Shown: positions 1 to 8,462 of the stretch, piece after piece | Position numbering within the stretch: the stretch's first letter is position 1 | Layout: each line of letters begins with the position of its first letter | Assembly (NCBI GenBank): GCA_036323355.1 | Contig: AP028876.1 | Location: 1,488,001-1,552,000 of the forward strand | Direction of reading: 5' to 3' | Origin: Gottschalkiaceae bacterium SANA | GTDB lineage: Bacteria; Bacillota; Clostridia; Tissierellales; GPF-1 | Length of the DNA: 64,000 nt | Position numbers and translations under genes: made by a program | Notes under the pieces: model-generated | Databases searched by the model: none | Told to the model about the DNA's origin: nothing | What the model saw: the letters and a program-made list of their open reading frames with translations, nothing else

Positions 1-52
1 ATGGTCAGGTTCAAACAAGGTTTGAGACTGAATTCATCGTAAGGAGGGCAAT

Positions 53-1417
53 ATGAAAGTAGGCGACAAGCTACAGTTAACAATAGAAGATTTTAATACA
101 AAGGGACAGGGTTTTGCACGCCATGAAGGCATGGCAATTTTTATTGCTGGTGGTTTGATTGGTGAGGAGTGTCAGGTGGAGATTACCACCATGAAGAAGC
201 AGTATGCCATCGCAAAAATCACAGAAACCATTCATCCTTCACCCAATGAAGTGACCCCTGTTTGCCCCTTGGCAGGTACTTGCGGAGGATGTCAGATTCA
301 GAGTTTGGACTACAAGGCGCAACTTGCCTATAAGGAACAACGAGTGAAGTCGGAATTCAAGCGAGTTGGCATTGAGATTGAGCCCCTTCCCATTATGGGC
401 ATGGAAGATCCCTACCATTTCAGAAATAAGGCGCAGTTGCCAGTGTCGGGAAAAAAGGGAAACTTGAAGCTGGGATTTTATAAGCAGGGCACCCATAACG
501 TGGTGGATACACAAACCTGTTATATTCAACATGACTTGCACAATAAGGTGATGAAAGAACTCAGAACTCTGTTGAACAATGAATTGGTTGTTCCTTTTAA
601 TGAGCGAAACCGAAAGGGCTGGTTGAAGCATGTCATCGTTCGGGTTTCTTTCGACCAGAAGAAGGTTATGGTCATGTTGGTTACCACAGGCAGAGGAGAT
701 ATGGACATGTACCGCTTCGTCAGCAAGCTGACAAAGGCTGTGCCGGAAGTGACATCTATTTTCCAAAATATTAATGGAATGAGTGGCAATCGAATTTTAG
801 GCAAGCGATTCATTCATTTATTTGGGCAAAAGGAATTGGTGGATACCATTGGTGATTTACATTTTAAAATCTCGCCGGCATCCTTCTTCCAGATTAACCC
901 GACCCAGACCGAAAAACTTTACAATGCAGCATTGAATATGGCAGAACTTACGGGCAAGGAAAGAGTCTACGACCTCTACTGTGGTAGTGGAACTATCTCG
1001 CTTTTCCTAGCAAAGCAAGCCAAGGAAGTGATCGGCATTGAGATTGTGGAAGCCGCTGTAAAAGATGCGCAGGTGAACGCCATAGACAACAACATAAATA
1101 ATGCGAGTTTCTATGCTGGCAAAGCGGAAGAAGTATTCCCAGAGCTTTACAAGGAGGGAAGAAAAGCAGAAGTGGTGATTGTGGATCCCCCAAGAAAGGG
1201 ATTGGATCCGCAGGTTATTGACACAATCGCAGATATGAAACCGCAGAAAATTGTCTATGTTTCTTGCAACCCAAACACTTTAGCGAGAGATGTTAAGGCA
1301 TTAACGGAATGTGGATACACCTTGAATCATGTGCAGCCTGTAGATATGTTCCCGCATAGTATGCACGTCGAAACAGTTGCGCAACTATCTAGGAATTGCA
1401 ACGATTGTAGCGAATAA
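53..1417 (+). CDS. rlmD: 23S rRNA (uracil-5-)-methyltransferase, RlmD/RumA family
   Basis: SAM-dependent enzyme that makes 5-methyluridine in 23S rRNA (or tRNA, in some paralogues). The 454-residue protein has an N-terminal TRAM domain (about 1-60), four cysteines placed for a 4Fe-4S cluster (C71, C77, C80, C156), and a C-terminal methyltransferase fold with YDLYCGSG near 306-313 and VDPPRKGLD near 378. The catalytic cysteine is C405 in SCNPNT and the base is probably E440 in HVET. A strong AAGGAGGG site sits 7 bases before the ATG. Length is normal for the family. Firmicutes often carry two or three paralogues, so the exact uridine modified is not certain. Confidence 0.93.
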   Translation: MKVGDKLQLTIEDFNTKGQGFARHEGMAIFIAGGLIGEECQVEITTMKKQYAIAKITETIHPSPNEVTPVCPLAGTCGGCQIQSLDYKAQLAYKEQRVKSEFKRVGIEIEPLPIMGMEDPYHFRNKAQLPVSGKKGNLKLGFYKQGTHNVVDTQTCYIQHDLHNKVMKELRTLLNNELVVPFNERNRKGWLKHVIVRVSFDQKKVMVMLVTTGRGDMDMYRFVSKLTKAVPEVTSIFQNINGMSGNRILGKRFIHLFGQKELVDTIGDLHFKISPASFFQINPTQTEKLYNAALNMAELTGKERVYDLYCGSGTISLFLAKQAKEVIGIEIVEAAVKDAQVNAIDNNINNASFYAGKAEEVFPELYKEGRKAEVVIVDPPRKGLDPQVIDTIADMKPQKIVYVSCNPNTLARDVKALTECGYTLNHVQPVDMFPHSMHVETVAQLSRNCNDCSE

Positions 1418-1437
1418 TACGAGGCAAAAAACAGGCC

Positions 1438-1500
1438 CGAGACAAAATTAGGACAAAACTGTACTTAAAATCATTTATGAGATCTCACAATTTTGTCCCG
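1438..1500. repeat. Short inverted-repeat element with ACAAAATT-type ends
   Basis: A left arm at 1438-1449 (CGAGACAAAATT) is repeated in inverted form at 1489-1500 (AATTTTGTCCCG), 11 of 12 positions matching, around a 39-base centre. A second GGACAAAA copy lies just inside the left arm. The arms look like the ends of a small non-autonomous insertion or a large transcript hairpin. No target-site duplication is clear. Confidence 0.4.
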
Positions 1501-1530
1501 GTGATATTCAAAGTAGTGTATAAACATGAA

Positions 1531-1560
1531 CAGAAGGCCTTAAAAGCCTTCTGTTTTTTA
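1531..1560 (+). terminator. Rho-independent terminator
   Basis: CAGAAGGC stem, 7-base loop, GCCTTCTG, then six T. It lies about 110 bases downstream of the rRNA methyltransferase, beyond the inverted-repeat element, so a read-through transcript would include that element. Confidence 0.85.
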
Positions 1561-1734
1561 ATTCTTGTATTCACATATTCAAGAACCTGTTTAAAGATGC
1601 GTTTATGTTCAATGTCGAGTTTGAGAAAATTTTTTTATAGGAGAATTTGTAAGATATGCTAGATCATAGAAATTATAATTTTTCATAGTACTCAATTATT
1701 TGGAATAATTCCCCAAAAATCTTTCGATACTATA

Positions 1735-1763
1735 TTGACAAAAATATCACGATTATATATGGT
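1735..1763 (+). promoter_or_regulatory. Probable promoter of the coiled-coil lipoprotein gene
   Basis: TTGACA at 1735-1740 is followed after 17 bases by TATGGT at 1758-1763, about 33 bases before the start codon. The -35 is consensus and the -10 only moderate. Confidence 0.5.
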
Positions 1764-1796
1764 TAAATATGGAAATATAGATTTTCGGAGGGAAAA

Positions 1797-3584
1797 ATGA
1801 AAAGACTATTCATTATTGTTATGGTTTTGTTATTAATTTTGACAGGTTGCAGTTCGTCTGAAGGGAAAACAGAAGAGGAACTAAGGGCTGAAATACGTGA
1901 AGAGCTTGAGAAGGAAATGAAAGAAGAAGCTGAACAAAAAGAAGCCAAGCAAGAGGAAGAAAAAGTTGAGCAAGCTACAACAGATGTAGATCAGGATTCG
2001 GCTCAGTCAGAGAAGCCGGCAAGTAGTGATGAAAGTCAAAAAAATAGTGAAAATAAAGAGAGTGAAGAAATTAAAAATCCCTATGATATTAAGAACATGA
2101 AAGTGGGACAAGTTCTTGATGATCTGATGATTGATGAAGTTGAATACAAAGAACAGGGTGAGGGATCTTTGCGATTTTCCGGTAAAAAGAGAATCGAAGG
2201 TGAGCTCTATTTTGATGAAATGTATAACGATTATAGCTTTCATCCCAATAAAAGAATATTAAGTGAATCGATTAGGGTAGAGTCGGTTGAAATTGATACA
2301 GGAATGATTTCATATACCTTTAATAAAGAGTACTTAAGTGATGAGTTGAAAGCGGTTATTAATCAGCAGTCTACTGTGGATGCGACAATGACTGTTCTCG
2401 AACTATCTCTTAACTTTAAAGTAGGATCTGGCTTGGGTGCTTCATTAGAGATTGAGAGAATCGAGTCTGAAGCAGTTGATAATAAAGCAAAAGAAGATGC
2501 TGTGGAGAAGAAAAGACAAGAAGATGAGGAAGCGGTAGAGAAGAAAAAACAAGAAGACGCAGAAACTGCGGAAAGAGAGAGACAAGAAAAATTAGCAGCA
2601 AGCAAGGACTATAGAAAGGGATATTCGGTTTCCATTGAAGAGGGAAGCGGATATATTACCTATAGCAATGGCTATAAAGAATTGATTCTAGACAATGTGA
2701 AATATCTTGATTTCCTTCGGAGTGACAGCAAAAAGTTGTTTGTTCTGTGTAATGACAAAACATCCTATAGATATGATGTTTCAACCATGGCTCGTGATAC
2801 CTTGCCTTTGAACACCTATACAACCAATATGGTTCTTGTGCAGGGGGGAGAATACGATGGTTATTTGGGTGTAGAAGTTGTTATTGAGGGTGTAACAGAA
2901 TATCGAGCGCTTACCAATAATAGCTATAATAGTTATACTGGCATTACATTGAGTTCTTTAAACTATGTTGCCGATCAGATCGATGGATTCAAGAATCAGG
3001 GTTTCAAATACGTGGTTGATGATTTGAATTTGGAATGCACGGATGGTGATTCAGACAGTCGAATGAGAGCATTTAACTATAGCGGCGATTCCTACATTGA
3101 ATTGACGGATGGCGCTTATATGCTGGCGAAACAAGATAACGGCGAGGCGATTGCTTATAACGGTTATGGCGGTCAGTATAAAGTGGATGTTTATAATGGC
3201 GCGGATGCGAATTTCTCAGGTGGATTGATATTCAATGCCACAGATTTCGGTTATCTTGATAGTTTTACAGGTTTTCGGGTTGATTTTTTCAGAAATGGAC
3301 CCAACGGTACAGCAACCGTAAGATTAGTGGAGAAAAATGGAAGAAACGAAGAAGTAATTATTGAGAACCCAAGCGTTGACATCAATACGACGGCTTATGA
3401 GTATAATGAAGTTCTACTTATTAAGGATGGAACTGAAGTTTATTGTACAGTAAATGGGGTTACGGCATTTATTGCTGAAGGGGAAGGGTTTGGTGCCTGG
3501 GATGCACCTGATGGTTACTTCGGATTATTCGGTATTGGTAAAATGACATTTACTCGATTCAAGGTTGAAAAGCTAGGCTACTAA
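1797..3584 (+). CDS. Surface lipoprotein with charged coiled-coil segments and a C-terminal beta-sandwich-like domain
   Basis: The N-terminus is a lipoprotein signal with lipobox LTGC (Cys18), so the product should be tethered to the outer face of the membrane. Residues 22-85 are very rich in Glu and Lys, as is a second block near 224-270 with repeated KKRQED/KKKQED units; both should form coiled coil or extended spacer. The last 200 residues contain GGLIFNATDFGY and end with FGLFGIGKMTFTRFKVEKL, which resembles the laminin G/DUF1080 concanavalin-like fold. A GGAGGG site precedes the ATG. It is a single-gene unit with its own promoter and terminator. No enzymatic role can be assigned; ligand or carbohydrate binding is a guess from the fold. 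Confidence 0.75.
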   Translation: MKRLFIIVMVLLLILTGCSSSEGKTEEELRAEIREELEKEMKEEAEQKEAKQEEEKVEQATTDVDQDSAQSEKPASSDESQKNSENKESEEIKNPYDIKNMKVGQVLDDLMIDEVEYKEQGEGSLRFSGKKRIEGELYFDEMYNDYSFHPNKRILSESIRVESVEIDTGMISYTFNKEYLSDELKAVINQQSTVDATMTVLELSLNFKVGSGLGASLEIERIESEAVDNKAKEDAVEKKRQEDEEAVEKKKQEDAETAERERQEKLAASKDYRKGYSVSIEEGSGYITYSNGYKELILDNVKYLDFLRSDSKKLFVLCNDKTSYRYDVSTMARDTLPLNTYTTNMVLVQGGEYDGYLGVEVVIEGVTEYRALTNNSYNSYTGITLSSLNYVADQIDGFKNQGFKYVVDDLNLECTDGDSDSRMRAFNYSGDSYIELTDGAYMLAKQDNGEAIAYNGYGGQYKVDVYNGADANFSGGLIFNATDFGYLDSFTGFRVDFFRNGPNGTATVRLVEKNGRNEEVIIENPSVDINTTAYEYNEVLLIKDGTEVYCTVNGVTAFIAEGEGFGAWDAPDGYFGLFGIGKMTFTRFKVEKLGY

Positions 3585-3613
3585 TTAGTTTCAAGGAAGA
3601 TTCTACGAATAAA

Positions 3614-3641
3614 CAAAAGAGGCTATTATTAGCCTCTTTTG
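3614..3641. terminator. Bidirectional terminator between convergent genes
   Basis: A perfect palindrome with 11-base arms (CAAAAGAGGCT) around a 6-base loop. The A-run and T-run on either side allow it to serve both the lipoprotein gene and the converging L25 gene. Confidence 0.85.
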
Positions 3642-3653
3642 TGTTAGGTATTT

Positions 3654-4268
3654 CTATTCTTCAGTTGCTCCTATAACAGGTACTTCAGTCATTTCTTCTT
3701 CACCTTCTGCAACTTCAACCTCTACAGTCGGTGTAGAAACATGTACAAGCAAACTATCTTCTGATGTTAAAACACGATAACGATCATCCTTCATAATATC
3801 CAGCTCGCCGGCTGCTATGGAATCACCAATTTTTAACCCGGCTAGATCAACAATGATGTCATCTGGCATATCCTTTGGAAGACATTCTAGTTTAATTTCG
3901 CTGAGCATTTCATTTAAAATTCCATCAGGCGGTAATTTCTCTTTGTTGATGAATTTTATATGTGCTGTTGTTTTAACCAATTCACCCGCAGTCAATACTT
4001 GAAAATTCATATGAGCCAATTTATGGCTAACTACTTCGTAGGATACGTTTTTTAACATAGCCAGATATTCTTCACCGTCTACAAGTAATTCTGTTTGTAC
4101 GCCAACACTTGTACTTTTAAGGAATTTTTCAGCTGCTTTTTGACTCAATTGAATGGAGATCGATGCGTCTAAATTTTTGCCGAACAATACTGCTGGGATG
4201 ATTCCTTTTTGTCTGAGTTGCTTCGGTTTTAATGCCTCATCTCTTTTTTGAACCTCTAACGTTGCCAT
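3654..4268 (-). CDS. ctc: 50S ribosomal protein L25, general stress protein Ctc form
   Basis: Long form of L25 (204 residues): an N-terminal 5S rRNA-binding L25 domain (about 1-92) joined to the TL5/CTC beta domain (about 95-185) and an acidic tail rich in Glu. Typical segments are RDEALKPKQLRQKG near the start and the GDSIAAGELD region of the second domain. In Bacillus the homologue binds the 5S rRNA region and is induced by stress; that is family knowledge, not visible here. It has a consensus AAGGAGGAAA site before the ATG and stands alone, with decayed sequence upstream. Confidence 0.92.
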   Translation of the reverse strand: MATLEVQKRDEALKPKQLRQKGIIPAVLFGKNLDASISIQLSQKAAEKFLKSTSVGVQTELLVDGEEYLAMLKNVSYEVVSHKLAHMNFQVLTAGELVKTTAHIKFINKEKLPPDGILNEMLSEIKLECLPKDMPDDIIVDLAGLKIGDSIAAGELDIMKDDRYRVLTSEDSLLVHVSTPTVEVEVAEGEEEMTEVPVIGATEE

Positions 4269-4485
4269 TTTTTCCTCCTTATGCAGTCTTTTTAAGAAAA
4301 ACGCCCTACTCTATTCTAAGAATGAGAGCGCTTGATCTTCTTGCAGAACTTTCTGATAATTATATTATTTCATAATACTCTGTTAAATACAAATATACCC
4401 ATTTTTTGAAAGAATCTATCTGTTTATTCCATTTGTTTTGTATGGCAAAAATACCCTTAAAATTTTATCCGAATTACTCACGCTT

Positions 4486-4704
4486 ATGGACCCAACGTCG
4501 GGTAAAGGAATTAAGTCCCATCATCCTGGAGAAAAGGGTATGATAGATTCTACATAATGAGATATAGTGGAAGAATTCAAGGAAAAGATTAAAAGAATTA
4601 AACCAGATAGAATCATCGTACAAACACCAGAGGAAGGTAAGCTGAAAGATACCTTAGGCATTGCGGCAGCGAGAGTAAAAGAGATAGAAAAGCGACTGCG
4701 TTGA
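4486..4704 (+). pseudogene. Small decayed ORF interrupted by two stops
   Basis: One frame is coding-like over 73 codons but broken in the middle by adjacent TAA and TGA stops (4555-4560). The first part begins ATG-GAC-CCA (MDPTSGKGIKSHHPGEKG); the second (from 4567, possible GTG) reads VEEFKEKIKRIKPDRIIVQT and ends KEIEKRLR. The second part alone could be a 45-residue peptide but has no convincing ribosome site. I do not recognise the family. A terminator follows at 4782. Together with the MATE-like tail just after it, it suggests this 800-base stretch is a gene graveyard. Confidence 0.35.
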
Positions 4705-4781
4705 AAGGATGAGTAGATCGAAACTGGTAGTACACCTACTTGGGTTGATGTTTTTTAGACAACACAATTTCATTCGAGGTT

Positions 4782-4802
4782 GAGCCCAAGTGGCTCTTTT
4801 TT
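4782..4802 (+). terminator. Rho-independent terminator
   Basis: GAGCC stem, 5-base loop CAAGT, GGCTC, then six T. It has no intact gene upstream on this strand, which supports the presence of a former transcription unit at 4486-4704. Confidence 0.65.
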
Positions 4803-4807
4803 CATTT

Positions 4808-4951
4808 TCCGAATTCACATCATTGTACGTACTTTATCCAATAGCAATGAAACCAACAGCAGAAGTCATTGGAGGAGTGATAACTATTTGTTTGCTACCC
4901 CTTCTAAGTAAAAAAATTCGTCATGAGTTCAAGGAGACAACACATAAATGA
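4808..4951 (+). pseudogene. C-terminal remnant of a MATE-type efflux transporter
   Basis: An open frame without a start codon reads YVLYPIAMKPTAEVIGGVIT and continues CLLPLLSKKIRHEFKETTHK to a TGA at 4949-4951. A hydrophobic last helix followed by a short basic tail is what the end of a MATE multidrug exporter looks like. Nothing of the first 400 residues remains. The family call is by resemblance only. Confidence 0.4.
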
Positions 4952-5001
4952 TTTGCATAATCATCATTGGATAACCGTTGATTTCAAGAGTGATTAACAA
5001 T

Positions 5002-5021
5002 CTTAAGATTTCTTAAGTTTC
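5002..5021 (+). promoter_or_regulatory. Tandem 10-bp direct repeat, putative OmpR-family box, with promoter
   Basis: CTTAAGATTT (5002-5011) is directly followed by CTTAAGTTTC (5012-5021), a one-helical-turn repeat as bound by OmpR/PhoB regulators. A TATAAT -10 lies at 5050-5055, but the -35 region (about 5027-5032) is poor, as expected for activator-dependent promoters. A matching pair occurs at 8366-8385, upstream of the second protease gene. Confidence 0.55.
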
Positions 5022-5092
5022 AAAAAATGTAGACTTTAATAAGCGCTTATATAATTGAGTAAATTGAGTAACTAAAGATTTTGGAGGATATA

Positions 5093-5989
5093 ATGAGTCG
5101 ATTATTAAAAATTGGAATTTTGTATGGAATTATGATGATTATTTTGGAAAATGGATTTTATTTATTTGGATGGATCAGTCCTGAACTTTTAGCAAACTTC
5201 GATCAATTTATTATGATCTTGATCCCGGCAGTACTTCTTGCCTTGATTACAAGGACGGATTTGAAAGAGCGATTTAAATTGAAAGGATTCAAGCCATCCA
5301 CACTTTTGTATATATTTGCCTTGTTCCTAGCCTTATTGCCCATATCGGGGTTCTTAAGCGGACTGACAACATACTTAGTAGGTGTCAATCCAAATGGGGT
5401 CGATGCCTATATTGATGCTATGGAAACAAGCTTATTTATGAAATGGTTCTTGATTGCGATTACACCAGCGATCTGTGAAGAAATCATGTTCAGAGGCTTA
5501 TTGCTCGATAAACGGATTGGTTTGAATATGCATGTCCTCGCCCTTATGAGTGGTTTGATGTTCTCATTGTTTCATGTAGGATATGATCAGTTATTGTATA
5601 CTTTTCCTCTAGGGCTAGTCTTTGCCTATGTGAGTATTATTTCTGGATCTATTTTTCCTGCAATGATCATGCACCTAATGAATAATTCGCTTGGGATTTT
5701 CGCAGAGGTGATAGGGAGTGGTGTTGAAGAAGTGGCTGTTGAAGAAGCCATTAGCTTGGGCAGTTTACTTCCCTTGTTTATCGCAGCATGCTTTGGTATC
5801 ATCGTGATTGTATTGGTACTTAAACGAATGATAAAAAGTTATAAGTATGATGACAAGCTACGGCTTGCAAAAAACGGGAAAGACGCAGCGCTTTATCGAA
5901 AAGAAAAGAAGATCCTTACCTTTATGCCGCAAGTAATCGTATTGATATATGTGTGGATGATGAATGCCTTTTTGCTTATGGGCGCATAG
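5093..5989 (+). CDS. CPBP family intramembrane glutamic protease (type II CAAX-protease-like)
   Basis: Multi-pass membrane protein of 298 residues with the three family motifs: EEIMFRG (E129, E130, R134), FSLFH (H161) and HLMNN (H194), the residues expected to form the active site of the Abi/CPBP proteases. In Gram-positives such proteins process peptides or serve in bacteriocin immunity. The start was set at ATG 5093 because GGAGGA lies 5 bases upstream; a TTG at 5081 lies ahead of that site and would leave it inside the gene. It precedes a response regulator/kinase pair, and a second CPBP gene follows them, sharing the same upstream direct repeat. Substrate unknown. Confidence 0.85.
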   Translation: MSRLLKIGILYGIMMIILENGFYLFGWISPELLANFDQFIMILIPAVLLALITRTDLKERFKLKGFKPSTLLYIFALFLALLPISGFLSGLTTYLVGVNPNGVDAYIDAMETSLFMKWFLIAITPAICEEIMFRGLLLDKRIGLNMHVLALMSGLMFSLFHVGYDQLLYTFPLGLVFAYVSIISGSIFPAMIMHLMNNSLGIFAEVIGSGVEEVAVEEAISLGSLLPLFIAACFGIIVIVLVLKRMIKSYKYDDKLRLAKNGKDAALYRKEKKILTFMPQVIVLIYVWMMNAFLLMGA

Positions 5990-6104
5990 AGTAATAAAAA
6001 ATGTGTGGCAATTTTGTGCACGTTTGCTATTGGAAATGATTGGAGTATTAGATAGTATGGTAGTGAAAGTTTTTTGATTTTCCATAAGTGAAGGGGTGAA
6101 TGGT

Positions 6105-6806
6105 TTGAATAAAAGGATTTTAGTCGCAGAAGATAATTTTGAAATAAGAAAAGTATTAGAATTATACTTGAGCAATGCGGGATATGAAGTGACGGGGGCA
6201 GACCATGGTTTGCAAGCTTTAGAAGAGATGAAAACAGTACAGTTCGATCTGGCAATCGTTGATTTAATGATGCCAAAAATGGATGGATTTGAATTGATCC
6301 AAGAAGTTCGTAAAGTTTCCAATATGCCGATTTTTATTCTTTCAGCTAAAAATGAAGACTTTACTAAGATCATGGGCTTGAACCTTGGCGCAGATGACTA
6401 TGTGACAAAACCATTTAATCCATTAGAATTAGTCGCTCGAATCAATGCTTCCTTTCGAAGAATGGATCAAGTGCAAGCGAGCGAGGATAGTCGTGACCAT
6501 GGACATATCATTGCAATTGGCGATCTGCAGCTTGATTTGAATGCGATGATGTTGAAGAAGAATGGGCAAGAAATCGAGTTGACAGCGACTGAATACAAAG
6601 TCTTGTTATTGTTAATGCAAAACCCCAATCAGATTTTTTCAAAACGGAGGATCTGTGAAAACGTCCATGGTGCTTATTATGAGACCGATGAGAATGCAAT
6701 TATGGTGCATGTCTCTCATATACGAGATAAGATTGGAAACAATATAAATCAAAAATCTTATATTAAGACCATAAGGGGGCTGGGATATAAAATTGAAAAT
6801 GCCTAA
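6105..6806 (+). CDS. OmpR/PhoB family response regulator
   Basis: Receiver domain at about 3-118 with acidic pocket E9-D10, phospho-acceptor D53 in IVDLMMPKMDG and conserved K105 in DDYVTKPF, followed by a winged-helix DNA-binding domain (about 133-230, ending TIRGLGYKIE). TTG 6105 was chosen as start because the Shine-Dalgarno sequence AAGGGGTGA (6091-6099) fits it and overlaps the alternative GTG at 6096. The 3' end overlaps the kinase gene by 14 bases, so the two are translationally coupled. Its likely targets are the two flanking CPBP genes, which carry OmpR-like direct repeats. Confidence 0.92.
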   Translation: MNKRILVAEDNFEIRKVLELYLSNAGYEVTGADHGLQALEEMKTVQFDLAIVDLMMPKMDGFELIQEVRKVSNMPIFILSAKNEDFTKIMGLNLGADDYVTKPFNPLELVARINASFRRMDQVQASEDSRDHGHIIAIGDLQLDLNAMMLKKNGQEIELTATEYKVLLLLMQNPNQIFSKRRICENVHGAYYETDENAIMVHVSHIRDKIGNNINQKSYIKTIRGLGYKIENA

Positions 6807-8358
6807 AAGGAGATCCAATCTTTTTTTATCAATGGTTATGGAATTTGTACTATTTGCAATCATTACAGCCGTCATTATTGCGGTGGCAACGGTTGTGATT
6901 ATCAAGTATTTGTTGGTAGCGACGGGGGATGATTTTATCACCCCGTTTGAAGAAAATTACAGTCAAATCGTAGAAAAAAAGTATGATGAAATTGCGATCG
7001 AATCACAATTGGGGGAAGGTTCCTATTTTTTTGTTTTAGATCAAGACCATGGAGTTGTCTATCAGAGTGATTCAGAAAAGGAATTTCCATATACTTCTTT
7101 TCAAACAAGTCTGATACCTGGTGAAGGTGATAGTATCGTTTTTGTCGATCAAGCAATTGATGATGCTCAATATGGAGACCTTGAAAAGATTGAATATACA
7201 GACGAAGAAGGGAAAATTAAGACTTTCTACTTAATTAATGAGAAAAGAGAAGTGGTCTATTCCAACAATCCCAATCTTCCACAAAAACTTTCTCAACTAG
7301 ATTATGAGTGCATTCGAGGCAAAAATGAGACCTTTGGACTTAGTAAGGCGGACTACAGTGACGCTGAAGGACTACAATACCAAATTGTCTTTTTCAATTA
7401 TTTGGATCAAGCGGATTCATTTTTAACACGCTTTCTGAAAACCATCGGATACATTTTGGCTGTACTATTAATTCTTATGGGGATGGCTAGTCTGCTATAT
7501 TTGCTTCGTTTGAATCAAAAGGTGAATAAGCCACTGCTTATATTGGAAGAAGCAATCTTGGATTTTGAAATTGGAAAAGATAAAAAACCAATCGCATACA
7601 AAGGCCCCAGAGAATTTGAAGAAATTTGTGATAAGTTTAATGCGATGACAGAAAGACTGAATGAAACACAAGAAGAGAAACAGAAGATGCTGGCAGATTT
7701 GTCGCATGATCTAAAGACGCCGATCACCATACTACAAACCTATGTGCGCGCATTGAACGATGGGGTTGTAGTTGAAGACGAGAAAACTGAATATCTAGAA
7801 GCCATCTATGACAAATCGAATGAATTGTCTGACTTGGTTACCTTATTTAGTGAGTATAGTAAGCTTGGCCGCAATGATTTTTCATTGCAGCTTGAAGAAG
7901 TTGATGTGACATCTTTTCTTAGAGAGTATTTAATTGAAAAATATAACGAACTTGAACGGTTGGGATACGGATTGGAAGTGGTTCTGGGAGACGTGCCGAC
8001 ACCTGCGTTAATCGATCCTTTTCAGTTTAAGCGTGTTTTTGACAACCTACTGTCAAATGTCCTTAAGTATAATCCGCAGGGGACTATGATTCGAATTGAA
8101 TTAGAACGAACAGAGGATCAGATCTGCATTCGATTTGGTGACTATGGTTGCGGAGTTGAGGAAAGTATACGAGACAAAATTTTTGACGTCTTTGTAACGG
8201 GGGATGCTTCCCGTACACAGGGAAAAGGCAGCGGACTAGGCTTGGCAATTGTAAAAAAACTGGTTGAACTTCATAAAGGCAAGATTCACTTGCTTCCATT
8301 TGACGCAAGTGATCGGGCTACCGAGTTTGTCATTAGCTTACCCATGCAAACGGAATAG
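6793..8358 (+). CDS. Membrane sensor histidine kinase, HisKA/HATPase type
   Basis: 521 residues: membrane helix 1 (about 11-42), an extracellular sensor of about 170 residues, helix 2 (about 217-239), HAMP-like linker, dimerisation/phosphoacceptor helix with H305 in DLSHDLKTPI, and an ATPase domain with N box NLLSNVLKYNP, G1 box DYGCGVEE and G2 box GSGLGLAIVKK. All catalytic motifs are intact. Start is TTG 6793 or ATG 6799; both lie within the end of the response regulator gene. The extracellular part has no domain I recognise, so the signal is unknown; neighbouring membrane proteases suggest envelope or peptide stress. Confidence 0.92.
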   Translation: MKMPKRRSNLFLSMVMEFVLFAIITAVIIAVATVVIIKYLLVATGDDFITPFEENYSQIVEKKYDEIAIESQLGEGSYFFVLDQDHGVVYQSDSEKEFPYTSFQTSLIPGEGDSIVFVDQAIDDAQYGDLEKIEYTDEEGKIKTFYLINEKREVVYSNNPNLPQKLSQLDYECIRGKNETFGLSKADYSDAEGLQYQIVFFNYLDQADSFLTRFLKTIGYILAVLLILMGMASLLYLLRLNQKVNKPLLILEEAILDFEIGKDKKPIAYKGPREFEEICDKFNAMTERLNETQEEKQKMLADLSHDLKTPITILQTYVRALNDGVVVEDEKTEYLEAIYDKSNELSDLVTLFSEYSKLGRNDFSLQLEEVDVTSFLREYLIEKYNELERLGYGLEVVLGDVPTPALIDPFQFKRVFDNLLSNVLKYNPQGTMIRIELERTEDQICIRFGDYGCGVEESIRDKIFDVFVTGDASRTQGKGSGLGLAIVKKLVELHKGKIHLLPFDASDRATEFVISLPMQTE

Positions 8359-8365
8359 ACCAAAG

Positions 8366-8385
8366 CTTAATAAATCTTAAAATTC
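8366..8385 (+). promoter_or_regulatory. Second tandem 10-bp direct repeat, putative OmpR-family box
   Basis: CTTAATAAAT (8366-8375) directly followed by CTTAAAATTC (8376-8385) repeats the CTTAA-N5-CTTAA layout seen at 5002-5021. A further CTTAA occurs at 8398-8402. Candidate -10 elements are TAATAA near 8411 or TATAAC at 8423-8428; the -35 is poor in either case. Confidence 0.5.
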
Positions 8386-8462
8386 ATACAAGCTTCCCTT
8401 AATATGCAAATAATAAAATGAGTATAACAATTAGATCATCAGTTAATTTTGGGAGGTAAGAA

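Noticed and set aside
1477-1662. 61-codon plus-strand ORF after the rRNA methyltransferase
   Set aside because: It spans the inverted repeat and the terminator, has no ribosome site and no recognisable sequence.
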